From NCBI GenBank assembly GCA_009842675.1, contig VYEX01000003.1, positions 78,958 through 142,957 on the forward strand: a stretch of DNA of 64,000 nucleotides, read 5' to 3'. The position numbers and the translations under genes are program-made. The notes under the pieces are model-generated. The model was given only the letters and a program-made list of their open reading frames with translations. It was not told the DNA's origin and searched no databases. The stretch's first letter is position 1. The number at the start of each line of letters is the position of its first letter. The DNA comes from Acidimicrobiia bacterium. GTDB taxonomy: Bacteria > Actinomycetota > Acidimicrobiia > Acidimicrobiales > Bin134. Positions 31,387 to 40,264 of the stretch are shown piece after piece.

Positions 31387-32187
31387 TTATCGCGGCTGGC
31401 ATTGTGGGCAGAAAGTGAGGGTGCGGGCGTCGTAGGTGCGGTGTTGAAGTGGGGTGGCGCAGCGCAGGCAGGGTTGGCCCGAGCGGCCGTAGCAGGCCAG
31501 GGCGTTCTGGTGGCTACCCTCACCCCCATCGGCGTTGCGGTAGTCCCGTAGTGTGGTGCCGCCATTGGCCAGCCCGGCTCTGAGCACCTCCACCAGCGCG
31601 GCGTGGAGTTTCTCGGCTGCCATTCGGCTGATCTGACGCTTGGCCGGGTGGATGCCGGCCATCCACAGCGCCTCGGTTCCGTAGATGTTGCCGACGCCGG
31701 CCACTGGTTTTTGGCTGAGGAGCTGGGTGGGAATTCGGCGGCGGCTGGTGCGGAGGGCCTGATAGAAGCCATCTGGGGTGAATTCGGGGCTCAGGGCGTC
31801 GGGGCCCTGGGCGGCCAGCGTGGGAATCGTGTCGTATTGGCCGGCGGGCACGCAGCGGATTCGGCCGAAGCGGCGCACGTCCCGGTAAGCCAGATATTCG
31901 GTGTCGTCGAGATGCCACCAGGCCCGGATGTAGGGGTCGTCGGAGGTATCGGGGCTGATGGTTAGGGAGCCGGTCATGCCCAGGTGAATGATGAGCTCCC
32001 GGCCGTCGTTGAGGCTTGCAATGAGGTACTTGCCTCTGCGGTTCAGTCCTTGGATCGTGGTGCCGATGGCATCTTTGGCCGGGGTGAACTTCTCCGACTC
32101 GTGGGAGTGGGCGTCCTGGATGCGACGGCCTTGAATTCGGGGCGCCAGCTGACGGCGGATTGTTTCTACTTCGGGCAGTTCGGGCAT
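31387..32187 (-). CDS. mutM: Formamidopyrimidine-DNA glycosylase (Fpg/MutM)
   Basis: 266 aa bifunctional DNA glycosylase/AP lyase that removes 8-oxoguanine and FaPy. I chose ATG 32187 because the mature enzyme must start PELPEVET, giving the nucleophile Pro2 and Glu3; the longer frame would bury them. Also visible are the HLGMTGSL loop, the KPVAGVGNIYGTEALW helix-two-turn-helix and a C-terminal zinc finger (CLRC then CPQC). Usual length and full set of residues. It is downstream of a nucleotidyltransferase gene (4 nt gap) in the same direction. Confidence 0.93.
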   Translation of the reverse strand: MPELPEVETIRRQLAPRIQGRRIQDAHSHESEKFTPAKDAIGTTIQGLNRRGKYLIASLNDGRELIIHLGMTGSLTISPDTSDDPYIRAWWHLDDTEYLAYRDVRRFGRIRCVPAGQYDTIPTLAAQGPDALSPEFTPDGFYQALRTSRRRIPTQLLSQKPVAGVGNIYGTEALWMAGIHPAKRQISRMAAEKLHAALVEVLRAGLANGGTTLRDYRNADGGEGSHQNALACYGRSGQPCLRCATPLQHRTYDARTLTFCPQCQPR

Positions 32188-32191
32188 TTCG

Positions 32192-32995
32192 TCAGCGGGA
32201 CCTGAGGGCAGCTCTGGCCACATCTAAGTCATCGGGGTTGGTTACGCCGATCCAAGTTTCTTCGGTGGTTACGACCCCAACGGTGAGGGCGCCACTCTTC
32301 ATTTCTGTGGCGACGGCGTGGGGGAGAAGATATTCGGCGGTGGCGTTGTCGCCGTGTTGGTCGAGGAAGCGGGCGAAGCCGTCTCGAAGGGCGTCAAGGA
32401 ACGCAGGAGAGAACGCCCACAGGTTCATGGAGACGACGGTGTCTTTAGGGAAGGTGTGGTCGTCTAGAGAGATGCCCTCCTGTTCGACGATGCCGACAAG
32501 TCGGTCGCCGTCAACCTGGCATACGCCGCGAGTCACGGTGCCCTCCGCCGGCAGGGTGTGGTCGAGGCGGTAGCCGCACAGCCAGGCCTCGTTGTCGGTC
32601 ATGGTCTGCATGGCTTGGGCGAGGGCGGCGTACGCGGTTGGGCCGTAGTAGTCGTCGGCGTTGCACACCATGAACGGCCCGGATACCGCCTCGGCGGCCG
32701 ATAGCACGGCATGGGCGGTGCCCCATGGTTTGGGGCGGGGCGGGCCGTGCCCGTCTTGGCGCACATAGGCCACGTCGAGATCATCGGGCAGGCCGCCGCG
32801 CAACTCGAAGTGCCGTTGGACATCGGCCTCGATTTCGCTGCGCACGATGAGCACCACCCGCTTTGCACCGGCGGCTTGAGCGTCGGCAATGGCGAAATCC
32901 AAGAACGCCTCGCCGTTGGGCCCCACCTGGGCAAGCTGTTTGGTGCTGCCGAAACGCGACCCCAATCCCGCAGCCATGACTACCAGAGTGAACAT
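32192..32995 (-). CDS. Nucleotidyltransferase (sugar/NTP transferase-like)
   Basis: 267 aa GT-A-fold nucleotidyltransferase. The N-terminus LVVMAAGLGSRFGSTKQ is the pyrophosphorylase signature, FMVCNADDYYG holds the metal-binding Asp, and NLWAFSPAFLDALRDGF follows as in glucose-1-phosphate or GlmU-like transferases. It would join a nucleotide to a sugar phosphate or alditol phosphate; which one is not readable. I chose ATG 32995, with AGGAAG upstream, because the signature begins there; the longer frame runs into the helicase gene. Confidence 0.82.
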   Translation of the reverse strand: MFTLVVMAAGLGSRFGSTKQLAQVGPNGEAFLDFAIADAQAAGAKRVVLIVRSEIEADVQRHFELRGGLPDDLDVAYVRQDGHGPPRPKPWGTAHAVLSAAEAVSGPFMVCNADDYYGPTAYAALAQAMQTMTDNEAWLCGYRLDHTLPAEGTVTRGVCQVDGDRLVGIVEQEGISLDDHTFPKDTVVSMNLWAFSPAFLDALRDGFARFLDQHGDNATAEYLLPHAVATEMKSGALTVGVVTTEETWIGVTNPDDLDVARAALRSR

Positions 32996-33008
32996 CGCTC
33001 TCTTCCTA

Positions 33009-36000
33009 TCAGGCCGCAGCCGACGCCAGCCCGGCGCGGACTTCTTGCTGGGCTGAGGCCAGTTCGTCGCCGTCAAAGATCACCTCTTCAGCGGTCTGGC
33101 CGGCCCGAGCGAACACCAGCACGCAACGGATTACCTCTTCACCCACTGCCTGCACCACCGCCAGCGAATAGGCCGCTACTTGGAGCTTGTAGCGTTCGAC
33201 CTTGGCTTGGCGGGTCTCGTCGTCGTGGATGTCGTCGGTCTTGTAGTCCACTACCACCAAGCCATCGTCAGTGCGGTACAGCAGATCGATATAGCCCTCC
33301 ACCACAGTGCCATCCACCGGGGAGGCTACGAACAACTCTTTCCAGTGTTCCGAGCCAGCCGCTTGCCGCACCGTGTCGGACTTCAGCGCGGACCGAGCCA
33401 GGGCCCACACCGTGCTCTGTGTCTGGGAGACGCCCTCGGCCTCGGCTTGGGCAGCAGCTACCGGACCGAGGCTGTCGGGATCGGCGTCCAATTCCACTGT
33501 TTGCAGTACGGCGTGGACTGCGCTGCCTATCTGGGTGCCGCTGCGGCCCTTGCGCAGTGGCGACCGATCGTCGTCGCCGTCGGTGGGTCCGTCTTTGTCC
33601 AAGCCGGGGAATTGTCCGACGTCTTCATCTTCAGTCTCAGCCCAGGCGATTCTCGAGGCGCTCATGGTTGATGGCTTGTTCGCTGCGGCGATAAACCTCT
33701 CCCGCTCGGTCTGCCACGCCGCAAAGGATGCGTGTTGGGGGGTGTCAGGTTCTTCAGATGGCAAAGGCTCCGGCGCCCACTCCGCTTTCGGCAGCCAAGC
33801 AGCGTTTTCCACCACCATCTCGGCCATCGACGGTCTGGCGGTGCTGTTCTCACTTCGCTCAATGCGATGAGTCGATACCACCAAGTGGTCCATTGCGCGG
33901 GTCAAGGCCACATAGAGCAGGCGCACCCGCTCGCCGTGCTCCATCTCCTCTTCATTTTCTTGATGCTCGGCGAACGTCCTGGTTCGCAGGAGATTGTTGA
34001 AGCGCACGCCGAATCCGCCTTCATCCGGCCACACCAGCTGGGCCGACATGGGACGGCTCCGGGCATAGGTCCCTGAGAGGATGACAATGGGAAACTCTCG
34101 GCCCTTAGCGGCGTGAATGGTGGTGATGCGCACCGCGTCGTCGTCGGTCTCCGACAAGATCACATCGGTCTCTCTGGTCCGCTCGCCGATCTTCCGATCC
34201 ACCCAGGCGACGAACTCCCGCAGTCCCCGCCCGCCTGATTCCTCGAATTGACGAGCCTGGTCGATGACCAAGTCGAGGCTCCGCCACGCATCCCGGGACC
34301 GGTGCTGGCCGAAGCAGCTCGATTCCATCAGCAGTCGCTCCCGCACGATGCTCTCGAGAATCTGGCTGGGATTCAGCCAGCGAACCTTGGCATGCAAGTC
34401 GGCCAGCCACGTCATGGCTTGCCCTACCGGATGGTCATCAGAGAGATCCTGGGGCAGGGCGGCTATGTAGTTCCACTGGCCCCGATAGGCCACCTTGTAG
34501 GTGAACAGGTCATTGTCGCCGCAGCCGAAGGCGGGGGATCGCAGGGCGTTGACCAGGGCCACTTCGTCGGTGGGATCGGCCAGCGCCCTCGCCGCTGCCA
34601 TCACTTCCCGAATGATCTGACTGGACCAGATCAGCGAGCCGGCCTCAATCCGGTAGGGGATGTCGTGTGCTTCCAACGCCTGTTCGAGCTGGGGCAGCGA
34701 GGTGCGGGCGGGCAGCAGGATGCAAATGTCCCCCAGCCGAGCTGGCCGCCACAGGTCGCGGCCATCCTCATCCCTGCTGGCGCCCACCGACCATCCTTGG
34801 CCGACCGCGGTCAAAATGGTCTGGGCCACCTCTTGCGCTTCGATCATCCGCAACTCACCGGCACGGGATCCCCTGGGATGCTCCCGGCCGAACGCCGCCA
34901 CCGGCGGTCCCTCTGGGGGCGATCCTCGAACCGCATCGAGCGCTTGATAGTCGGGCTGGACGTGCTGCTTCGAGGGGCTGGGCGGAGCCATGAACTCCTC
35001 GAACAGGGCATTTGTCCAATCCAAGATGGGTTCGACCGACCGGAAATTGCGGGTGAGCGTCTTTCGATTCACGGTTTGGGCATGCCCCGCCTGGGTATAC
35101 AAGGCGATATCGGCCCGTCGGAACCGGTAGATCGACTGTTTGGGATCGCCCACGAAGAACAGCCGCCCCGCCTCGTCCTGTAACTCCGACCAGTGTCGGT
35201 GGTCATCGGGGGGCGTGGCGATCAGCTTGGCCAATTCGATTTGGATGGGGTCGGTGTCTTGAAACTCGTCGAGCAGCAGACGCTGATAGCGCCCGGACAG
35301 CGCCGTCCTGATCTCTTCGCCGTGCTGGGGGTGTCGTAGCAGGTTTCGGGCCAGAACTAGGAGGTCGTGATACTCCAACACCCCCAGGCGACGACGGTCT
35401 TCGGCGGCTTCGAGGGTGAATGCCGCCAGCACCAGGGTCAACCGCTCGATTAGCACATCAGCCACATGGGCTCGGAGATCCTTGATGGCGTCGCCCAGCT
35501 CTCGCAACCGGGCGGCCACATCATCCAGAGACGGGTCGCTGCTGTTCTCGTGAGGCCAACTGCCCTTGCGACCCGCTCTGGTGAAGTTCAGCCCGGGAAT
35601 GAACAGCAACCGCAAGATCTGGTCCTGGTCTCCCGCGGCCCCTTGTAACAGTCTGGCCCGCTCGGCGATGGCCTCGAGCTTGGGCAGCATTCGGTCGGTG
35701 GGGTCGTTGCAATATGTCGACAAGGCGGCCACCTCGTCGAACCAGATGGGGAATCCGCTGACATCGGGAATCACGATCGGGCCGGTCGGAGGGGGCTGAT
35801 TGCCCATTTCACGGGCGACTAAATCCCAGTTGCTGTCGAGGATTTGAGCCAGCTCCCGAAGGTGGCCCATGTTGAGGCCCAAGACTCGAGCCAGAGTTAG
35901 GGCGTGCTCCTGTTCGGAGCTGGTCAGCAGCCGACTCTGGAACTCCACCCAGCGGTCTTCGAACGCCTCGGTTGGGCTTACTTCGAGGCGGGCGGGCAAC

Positions 36001-36332
36001 CCGGCCTCGATGGCGTGGTGGGACAGGATGCGCAGCGCGAAGCCGTGGAGGGTGGTGATAGCCGCGCCATCAAGCTGGTCAAGGGCCTCTGCGTGTCGGC
36101 CGGATTCGGAGAGCTCTTGGCGTAGGCGGTTCTTCAGCTCGGCGGCGGCCTTCTCGGTGAACGTGATGGCGGCGATGTTCTCCATGGGCACGCCGGTGTC
36201 GAGCAGGGAAAGAACTCGGGCCACTAGCGCGGTGGTCTTGCCCGATCCGGCCCCGGCCTCCACGAACAGGGTGGAGCCGAGTTCAGCCTCGATGGCATCC
36301 CGGTCGACTTGATCATTCGCGGTTGGTGCCAT
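33009..36332 (-). CDS. UvrD/RecB-family helicase-nuclease (AddA-like)
   Basis: About 1107 aa superfamily 1A helicase with a C-terminal nuclease. Walker A is AGAGSGKTT near residue 30. The Walker B region is LLLDEFQDTDPIQIELA, then FFVGDPKQSIYRFRRADI, LTRNFRS, VRITTIHAAKGREFPIVIL and LLYVALTRAMDHLVV (motifs III to VI). The C-terminus has the RecB-type nuclease motif EGYIDLLYRTDDGLVVVDYKT near residue 1010-1032. It processes DNA double-strand ends together with the AddB-like protein whose stop codon overlaps the 5' end of this frame. ATG 36332 is my choice; a TTG 6 nt upstream would give a 4-nt overlap. Confidence 0.88.
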   Translation of the reverse strand: MAPTANDQVDRDAIEAELGSTLFVEAGAGSGKTTALVARVLSLLDTGVPMENIAAITFTEKAAAELKNRLRQELSESGRHAEALDQLDGAAITTLHGFALRILSHHAIEAGLPARLEVSPTEAFEDRWVEFQSRLLTSSEQEHALTLARVLGLNMGHLRELAQILDSNWDLVAREMGNQPPPTGPIVIPDVSGFPIWFDEVAALSTYCNDPTDRMLPKLEAIAERARLLQGAAGDQDQILRLLFIPGLNFTRAGRKGSWPHENSSDPSLDDVAARLRELGDAIKDLRAHVADVLIERLTLVLAAFTLEAAEDRRRLGVLEYHDLLVLARNLLRHPQHGEEIRTALSGRYQRLLLDEFQDTDPIQIELAKLIATPPDDHRHWSELQDEAGRLFFVGDPKQSIYRFRRADIALYTQAGHAQTVNRKTLTRNFRSVEPILDWTNALFEEFMAPPSPSKQHVQPDYQALDAVRGSPPEGPPVAAFGREHPRGSRAGELRMIEAQEVAQTILTAVGQGWSVGASRDEDGRDLWRPARLGDICILLPARTSLPQLEQALEAHDIPYRIEAGSLIWSSQIIREVMAAARALADPTDEVALVNALRSPAFGCGDNDLFTYKVAYRGQWNYIAALPQDLSDDHPVGQAMTWLADLHAKVRWLNPSQILESIVRERLLMESSCFGQHRSRDAWRSLDLVIDQARQFEESGGRGLREFVAWVDRKIGERTRETDVILSETDDDAVRITTIHAAKGREFPIVILSGTYARSRPMSAQLVWPDEGGFGVRFNNLLRTRTFAEHQENEEEMEHGERVRLLYVALTRAMDHLVVSTHRIERSENSTARPSMAEMVVENAAWLPKAEWAPEPLPSEEPDTPQHASFAAWQTERERFIAAANKPSTMSASRIAWAETEDEDVGQFPGLDKDGPTDGDDDRSPLRKGRSGTQIGSAVHAVLQTVELDADPDSLGPVAAAQAEAEGVSQTQSTVWALARSALKSDTVRQAAGSEHWKELFVASPVDGTVVEGYIDLLYRTDDGLVVVDYKTDDIHDDETRQAKVERYKLQVAAYSLAVVQAVGEEVIRCVLVFARAGQTAEEVIFDGDELASAQQEVRAGLASAAA

Positions 36333-36334
36333 GG

Positions 36335-39300
36335 TCAAAGCGCCTTGGGGTCGAATCCGTGGGGCGACTCAGCCAGGTGCCCATAGTCGGCCAGTTCTTC
36401 TCGGCCCTTCATGTTTTCCCACGCCCGACGGCGCTCCTGGGTGCCCAGCCGGTCGGGGTTGCAGTAGTCGCAGTACTGGCTGAATGGTCCCTCGGTCCGG
36501 TCGGGTTGGGGCCGGTCGCAAAACACCCCGTCTTCGATGCCATCGGCAATGGTGTCCACCACGGCGCGGAAGCGATCCATCACCCGGCCGTTCAGTTGGT
36601 AGCCGTAGGCCTTGAACTGCTGGTCGCTGGTGACAAACCAATACTGCGCTCTGGCCGGGGCATCGGGCTCTTCGACGTGGGCCTGGGAGGCTAACCCGTA
36701 CACCGGGAGCTGGAGCCGCGTTCCTCTCAAGACGGGATCCCATTTCCGGCTGTTTTCGTCCAGGTCTTTGTAGGGGTCGGCCTTGCCGGTCTTGTAGTCG
36801 GTGACCAACAGAGTGTTGCTGCCTTGGTCGACCCGGTCGGCTCGACCTCGGAACCGCACCGTTCGGCCGCTGGGCAGCGGAACGGCCACCGCCTCCAACT
36901 CACCGTCGGGCATTCCGAAGGCCAACTCGCTGGCCGCGGCGGTGACGCCTAGGCGGCGGCGCTGGTCGTTGTCTTCCCACAGGAAGCGCTCTAAGTCGGT
37001 CATAATCCGTCGCCGGTCGTGGTGCCAGAACACCGGGGTGCCGGTCAGCCCCTGGGCTTCGGCCTGGTCGCACAACTCTGCTCCGATCTCGAGGAGGCGG
37101 CGGCACTGCTCCTCGCTCCATGGCAGGCCAGGGGCCGGCACCTGGTTGTTTTCGAGCTGCTCGCTCACAAACATGTCTAGGGCTTCGTGGACCAGCGAAC
37201 CCTTCTCCAACGCTGAGATCTGGAGCAGATCCTCGGGCTGCTCGAACGTCTGCACCCGCAAGACGTACTGAAAGAAGTAACGCATCGGGCAGTCGGCCCA
37301 GGTTTCCAGGCTGGTGGGTGATACCACCTCTTCAGCTAGGTCGGCGACATTGAAGCCGGTCAGATTGCCATCGAAGCGGGTGAACTGGTTTGACGCCCGA
37401 CTAGCGACCAATTCGGCCCCACGGGCCAGAACCGGGGCGTCGTCAGGGAGCTCGCCATCGGTGCCGTTCGTCGGCGCGAGAGCCTGCAACCGGAACTCTT
37501 GCGCAGTGGCCGGAAACTCGGCGTCGAGCACCCTTCCGGCAAACGAGGGGACATGCTCAAACCACGAGGCGGCCTCATCATTGGACAAGTCCTCCAGGTT
37601 GGTGCTGTCTACGGTGCGGCCAGCCAGCGCTGTGGCGGTGTCTAACAGCCAGCGGGACGGGTGCTGCTCGCACGCTTGGCGGGCGTCGCCTCGGGCGTAT
37701 ACCAGCGTGCCGACCTCGGCCGAGGCCAGCGCGGCCAAGAGATTGCGGTGCTGATCGTCCATCCGATCAGAGATCAAGGTGAGTTCATCGCCGGCCGCGA
37801 GGCGCTCCCGGTCGGGCAGGAGAGGATCGTCGGAGGGGCTGTGGGGGAACGTTCCCTCAGCCATACCGATCAGAATTGCCCTATCCAGCTCCATTCCTAG
37901 GGAGGCGCCGATCTCCTCGGTAAGCACACCGTGGCCGACTCGGCCGACCCTCCCGGTGCGTGCCCCCAACTCCGAGGCCAGAGTGTGTCGAAAGGTGGCT
38001 GATCGGGGACGGCGCTCGAACTCGTCGAGGTTGGCCAAGCGGTCGAGGATCCCCTCGATCTTGTTGGCGGCTCCCTGCTCGGGCTCGGGCCAGAGCTGTC
38101 GAGTGTCCTCGTCGCCGAGATAGGTGTGGATCAGCCCTCTGATCCATCCGCACCAGTCCTTCCAGGTGGCCGGCTCGGGCTCAGGAGACAGGTCACCGAT
38201 GAGCTGGGCCATAAACCGGGCCAGCGACTCCGCGTGGTCGGCCTCTCGTCGGCGCCGCTCAACCCGTCCCTCCACTTGGTCGGGATCGCGCTGTTCTTGT
38301 TGGGCGGCTTTCCGCTGCTCTTCGGCATGCCGGTTGAGTAGCGTCTCCCACTGCTCGGAACCCCGGGCCACCCCGGCCCGGCGCGACACCCGCTCCCACG
38401 CCATCACCAAGTCAGCGGCGTCCGTGGGCTGATCGCTGGACGATTCTCCACCGTTCACGGTGGCTGACGCCACCGATAGCAGGGCGAACACTTCGTCTCG
38501 GCGGAAGTCGCGGCCATCTAGGTTCAACATGGCAATGAGCCCTCGGCCGGCCAGCGAGTCGGCCAGAGTGCGCCCGCTGGGGCCGTTGTAGGCGATGCCG
38601 GCGGCATCGAGATGGTCTTGCAGTTGGCGGATGACGGGCAGGCCGCCGCCGCACAGCACGGCGATCCGGTTCAGGGGGATGCCTGCCCGGGCGGCGTCGA
38701 CCACTTCCCGGACCGCCACCCGGACTTCCTCATTGGTGCTGGCGGTAGTGATGATGCGCTGGCCGCGGGGTGGGCTGGTCTCCGACAGCGGGTCGGCAAC
38801 TGCACCCATGCGGCTGATTGACTCCTGCACCGCGCCATCGGCCCTCTCGTTTCCGGTCAGCCCCGCGACTACCGCCACCGGCGCTGCCTCCGACAAGGCG
38901 GCGACCATACGACCCTGAGATCGGGTGACCCGTTGCGGCAAGTGGATGATTACCGGGCCGAACCCGTGGAGGGTGTCGCGGAGCGAGTCCGACTTCAATG
39001 CGTCGATGGCCAGCTCACTCAGATCGTGCCCGTCGTACCACTGGCCCTTGAGTCGGTCTTGAACTTGGCGGCAAATGCGGACCACATCGGCGGCCCGGCG
39101 GCTCTGTGACGCCAGGGTGTCGAGTTGCTCCTCGGACAACTCTCGCAAATCCCGGTACGAACGCACCAAGGCTTGCTCGGTGGCCGGGTGACGAGCAGAA
39201 GCCTGGAACAGACCGGGGTCGGTGTTCAAAACGCTCCGCACGGTTGCACTGAGAACCGGCCCGGAAAGCGGCCTGCGGCGGTATTCGTCGGCCATCTGTC

Positions 39301-39526
39301 GCCCGGCCAGGCGTTCGGCCAGATCGAACATCTTGAGGAAGTTCACCGCGGCGATGCCCTGGTCTCGTGCGCCCAGGGCACGTCGGGTGGCCAGCCCGGC
39401 GATGTTGGTGGGAACTACCACCGTCACCGGCGCCAACAGATCACCGTTCTTGAACACGGCGATCTGCTCGCCCATCCGCTCGGTGGCGGGCGCCCCATAC
39501 GGGGTGCAGATCACCTCGATGCTCAT
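36335..39526 (-). CDS. AddB-like PD-(D/E)XK nuclease/inactivated helicase
   Basis: 1063 aa. The N-terminal half lacks Walker A (VTVVVPTNIAGLATRRAL in its place), the mark of AddB or RexB subunits. The C-terminus carries a RecB nuclease motif (GRADRVDQGSNTLLVTDYKTGK, around residue 900-920). Four cysteines (in ADCPMRYFF, GVFC, and SQYCDYC) could hold an Fe-S cluster, though the last spacing is unlike the usual AddB C-x2-C-x5-C. With the AddA-like gene it should form a dual-nuclease end-resection complex for recombination. The pair is convergent with nothing nearby and is followed downstream by nucleotidyltransferase and mutM. Confidence 0.82.
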   Translation of the reverse strand: MSIEVICTPYGAPATERMGEQIAVFKNGDLLAPVTVVVPTNIAGLATRRALGARDQGIAAVNFLKMFDLAERLAGRQMADEYRRRPLSGPVLSATVRSVLNTDPGLFQASARHPATEQALVRSYRDLRELSEEQLDTLASQSRRAADVVRICRQVQDRLKGQWYDGHDLSELAIDALKSDSLRDTLHGFGPVIIHLPQRVTRSQGRMVAALSEAAPVAVVAGLTGNERADGAVQESISRMGAVADPLSETSPPRGQRIITTASTNEEVRVAVREVVDAARAGIPLNRIAVLCGGGLPVIRQLQDHLDAAGIAYNGPSGRTLADSLAGRGLIAMLNLDGRDFRRDEVFALLSVASATVNGGESSSDQPTDAADLVMAWERVSRRAGVARGSEQWETLLNRHAEEQRKAAQQEQRDPDQVEGRVERRRREADHAESLARFMAQLIGDLSPEPEPATWKDWCGWIRGLIHTYLGDEDTRQLWPEPEQGAANKIEGILDRLANLDEFERRPRSATFRHTLASELGARTGRVGRVGHGVLTEEIGASLGMELDRAILIGMAEGTFPHSPSDDPLLPDRERLAAGDELTLISDRMDDQHRNLLAALASAEVGTLVYARGDARQACEQHPSRWLLDTATALAGRTVDSTNLEDLSNDEAASWFEHVPSFAGRVLDAEFPATAQEFRLQALAPTNGTDGELPDDAPVLARGAELVASRASNQFTRFDGNLTGFNVADLAEEVVSPTSLETWADCPMRYFFQYVLRVQTFEQPEDLLQISALEKGSLVHEALDMFVSEQLENNQVPAPGLPWSEEQCRRLLEIGAELCDQAEAQGLTGTPVFWHHDRRRIMTDLERFLWEDNDQRRRLGVTAAASELAFGMPDGELEAVAVPLPSGRTVRFRGRADRVDQGSNTLLVTDYKTGKADPYKDLDENSRKWDPVLRGTRLQLPVYGLASQAHVEEPDAPARAQYWFVTSDQQFKAYGYQLNGRVMDRFRAVVDTIADGIEDGVFCDRPQPDRTEGPFSQYCDYCNPDRLGTQERRRAWENMKGREELADYGHLAESPHGFDPKAL

Positions 39527-39596
39527 GGGTCAGATGGTAGAGATCGGCGGTGACAATTGTGGATGACGGCGAGTGGTGGGATGCATTTGTGACTGG

Positions 39597-40202
39597 CTAA
39601 GGGGCGGTGGCGTAGACGGCAAAGAGGGGGTCGCCGGGGGTGCCCGGTGGGATGCGCTGTTGGGCCACTGGCTCGGCCCATCCTTCGGCGGCCTCGAAAT
39701 AGCGGCGGACGATCTCTAGGTGTCCGGCGTCGTCGGCGTAGAGCCAGCCCCGGATGGCTTTGGTGGGGAAGCACCGATTGGAAAAGGTGACCACAAACAG
39801 CCCGCCGGGGCGCAGCACCCGGGCCACGTCGGTGAACACCTCAATTGGCTGGGTGAGGTAGTCCACTGAGACACAGCAGGTGACGGCGTCAAAGGAGTCG
39901 TCGCCAAAGGGCAGCTTGGGTGTGTGGTTGAGGTCGTGTATCACCCACTCGTGAGCCTGGGGGTTGGCAGCCAGCTCCACCTGATTCATTCCCAGGGCCA
40001 CCAGCCGTATTGGCGGGTCGGTGAAATGCGAGATCCACGACGACATCAGATCCAGCACTTCTCCATTTAGACCCAGCTCCTGGTAGAGGGCGCCGACTGC
40101 GGCAATGGCCTGGTCGTCAATGTGGGTGACCAGTCGGGGTGGTGCGTAGAAGAAGTGGTCGGGGCTGGGATCAGCCCGATCGAAGAAACCCGGTGGGAAC
40201 AC
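39597..40202 (-). CDS. SAM-dependent methyltransferase (Methyltransf_11-like)
   Basis: 201 aa. The SAM-binding region is degenerate at motif I (EVLDLMSSWISHF instead of a glycine-rich loop), but the DLNHTPKLPFGDDSFDAVTCCVSVDYL segment and the following VARVLRPGGLFVVTFSN segment are typical of class I methyltransferases. The substrate is unknown. Starts at GTG 40202 and diverges from the APH-like kinase across 59 nt. Confidence 0.75.
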   Translation of the reverse strand: MFPPGFFDRADPSPDHFFYAPPRLVTHIDDQAIAAVGALYQELGLNGEVLDLMSSWISHFTDPPIRLVALGMNQVELAANPQAHEWVIHDLNHTPKLPFGDDSFDAVTCCVSVDYLTQPIEVFTDVARVLRPGGLFVVTFSNRCFPTKAIRGWLYADDAGHLEIVRRYFEAAEGWAEPVAQQRIPPGTPGDPLFAVYATAP

Positions 40203-40249
40203 GCCGCGCTGAGCGTAGACGCGCTATGCGCGGTAAGTGGCAAGGGACT

Positions 40250-40264
40250 TAGCCTGGCTGGGTG
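40250..40264 (+). promoter_or_regulatory. -10 box and leaderless start of the APH-like kinase gene
   Basis: TAGCCT (40250-40255) ends 6 nt before GTG 40262, with no ribosome site visible between. Confidence 0.35.
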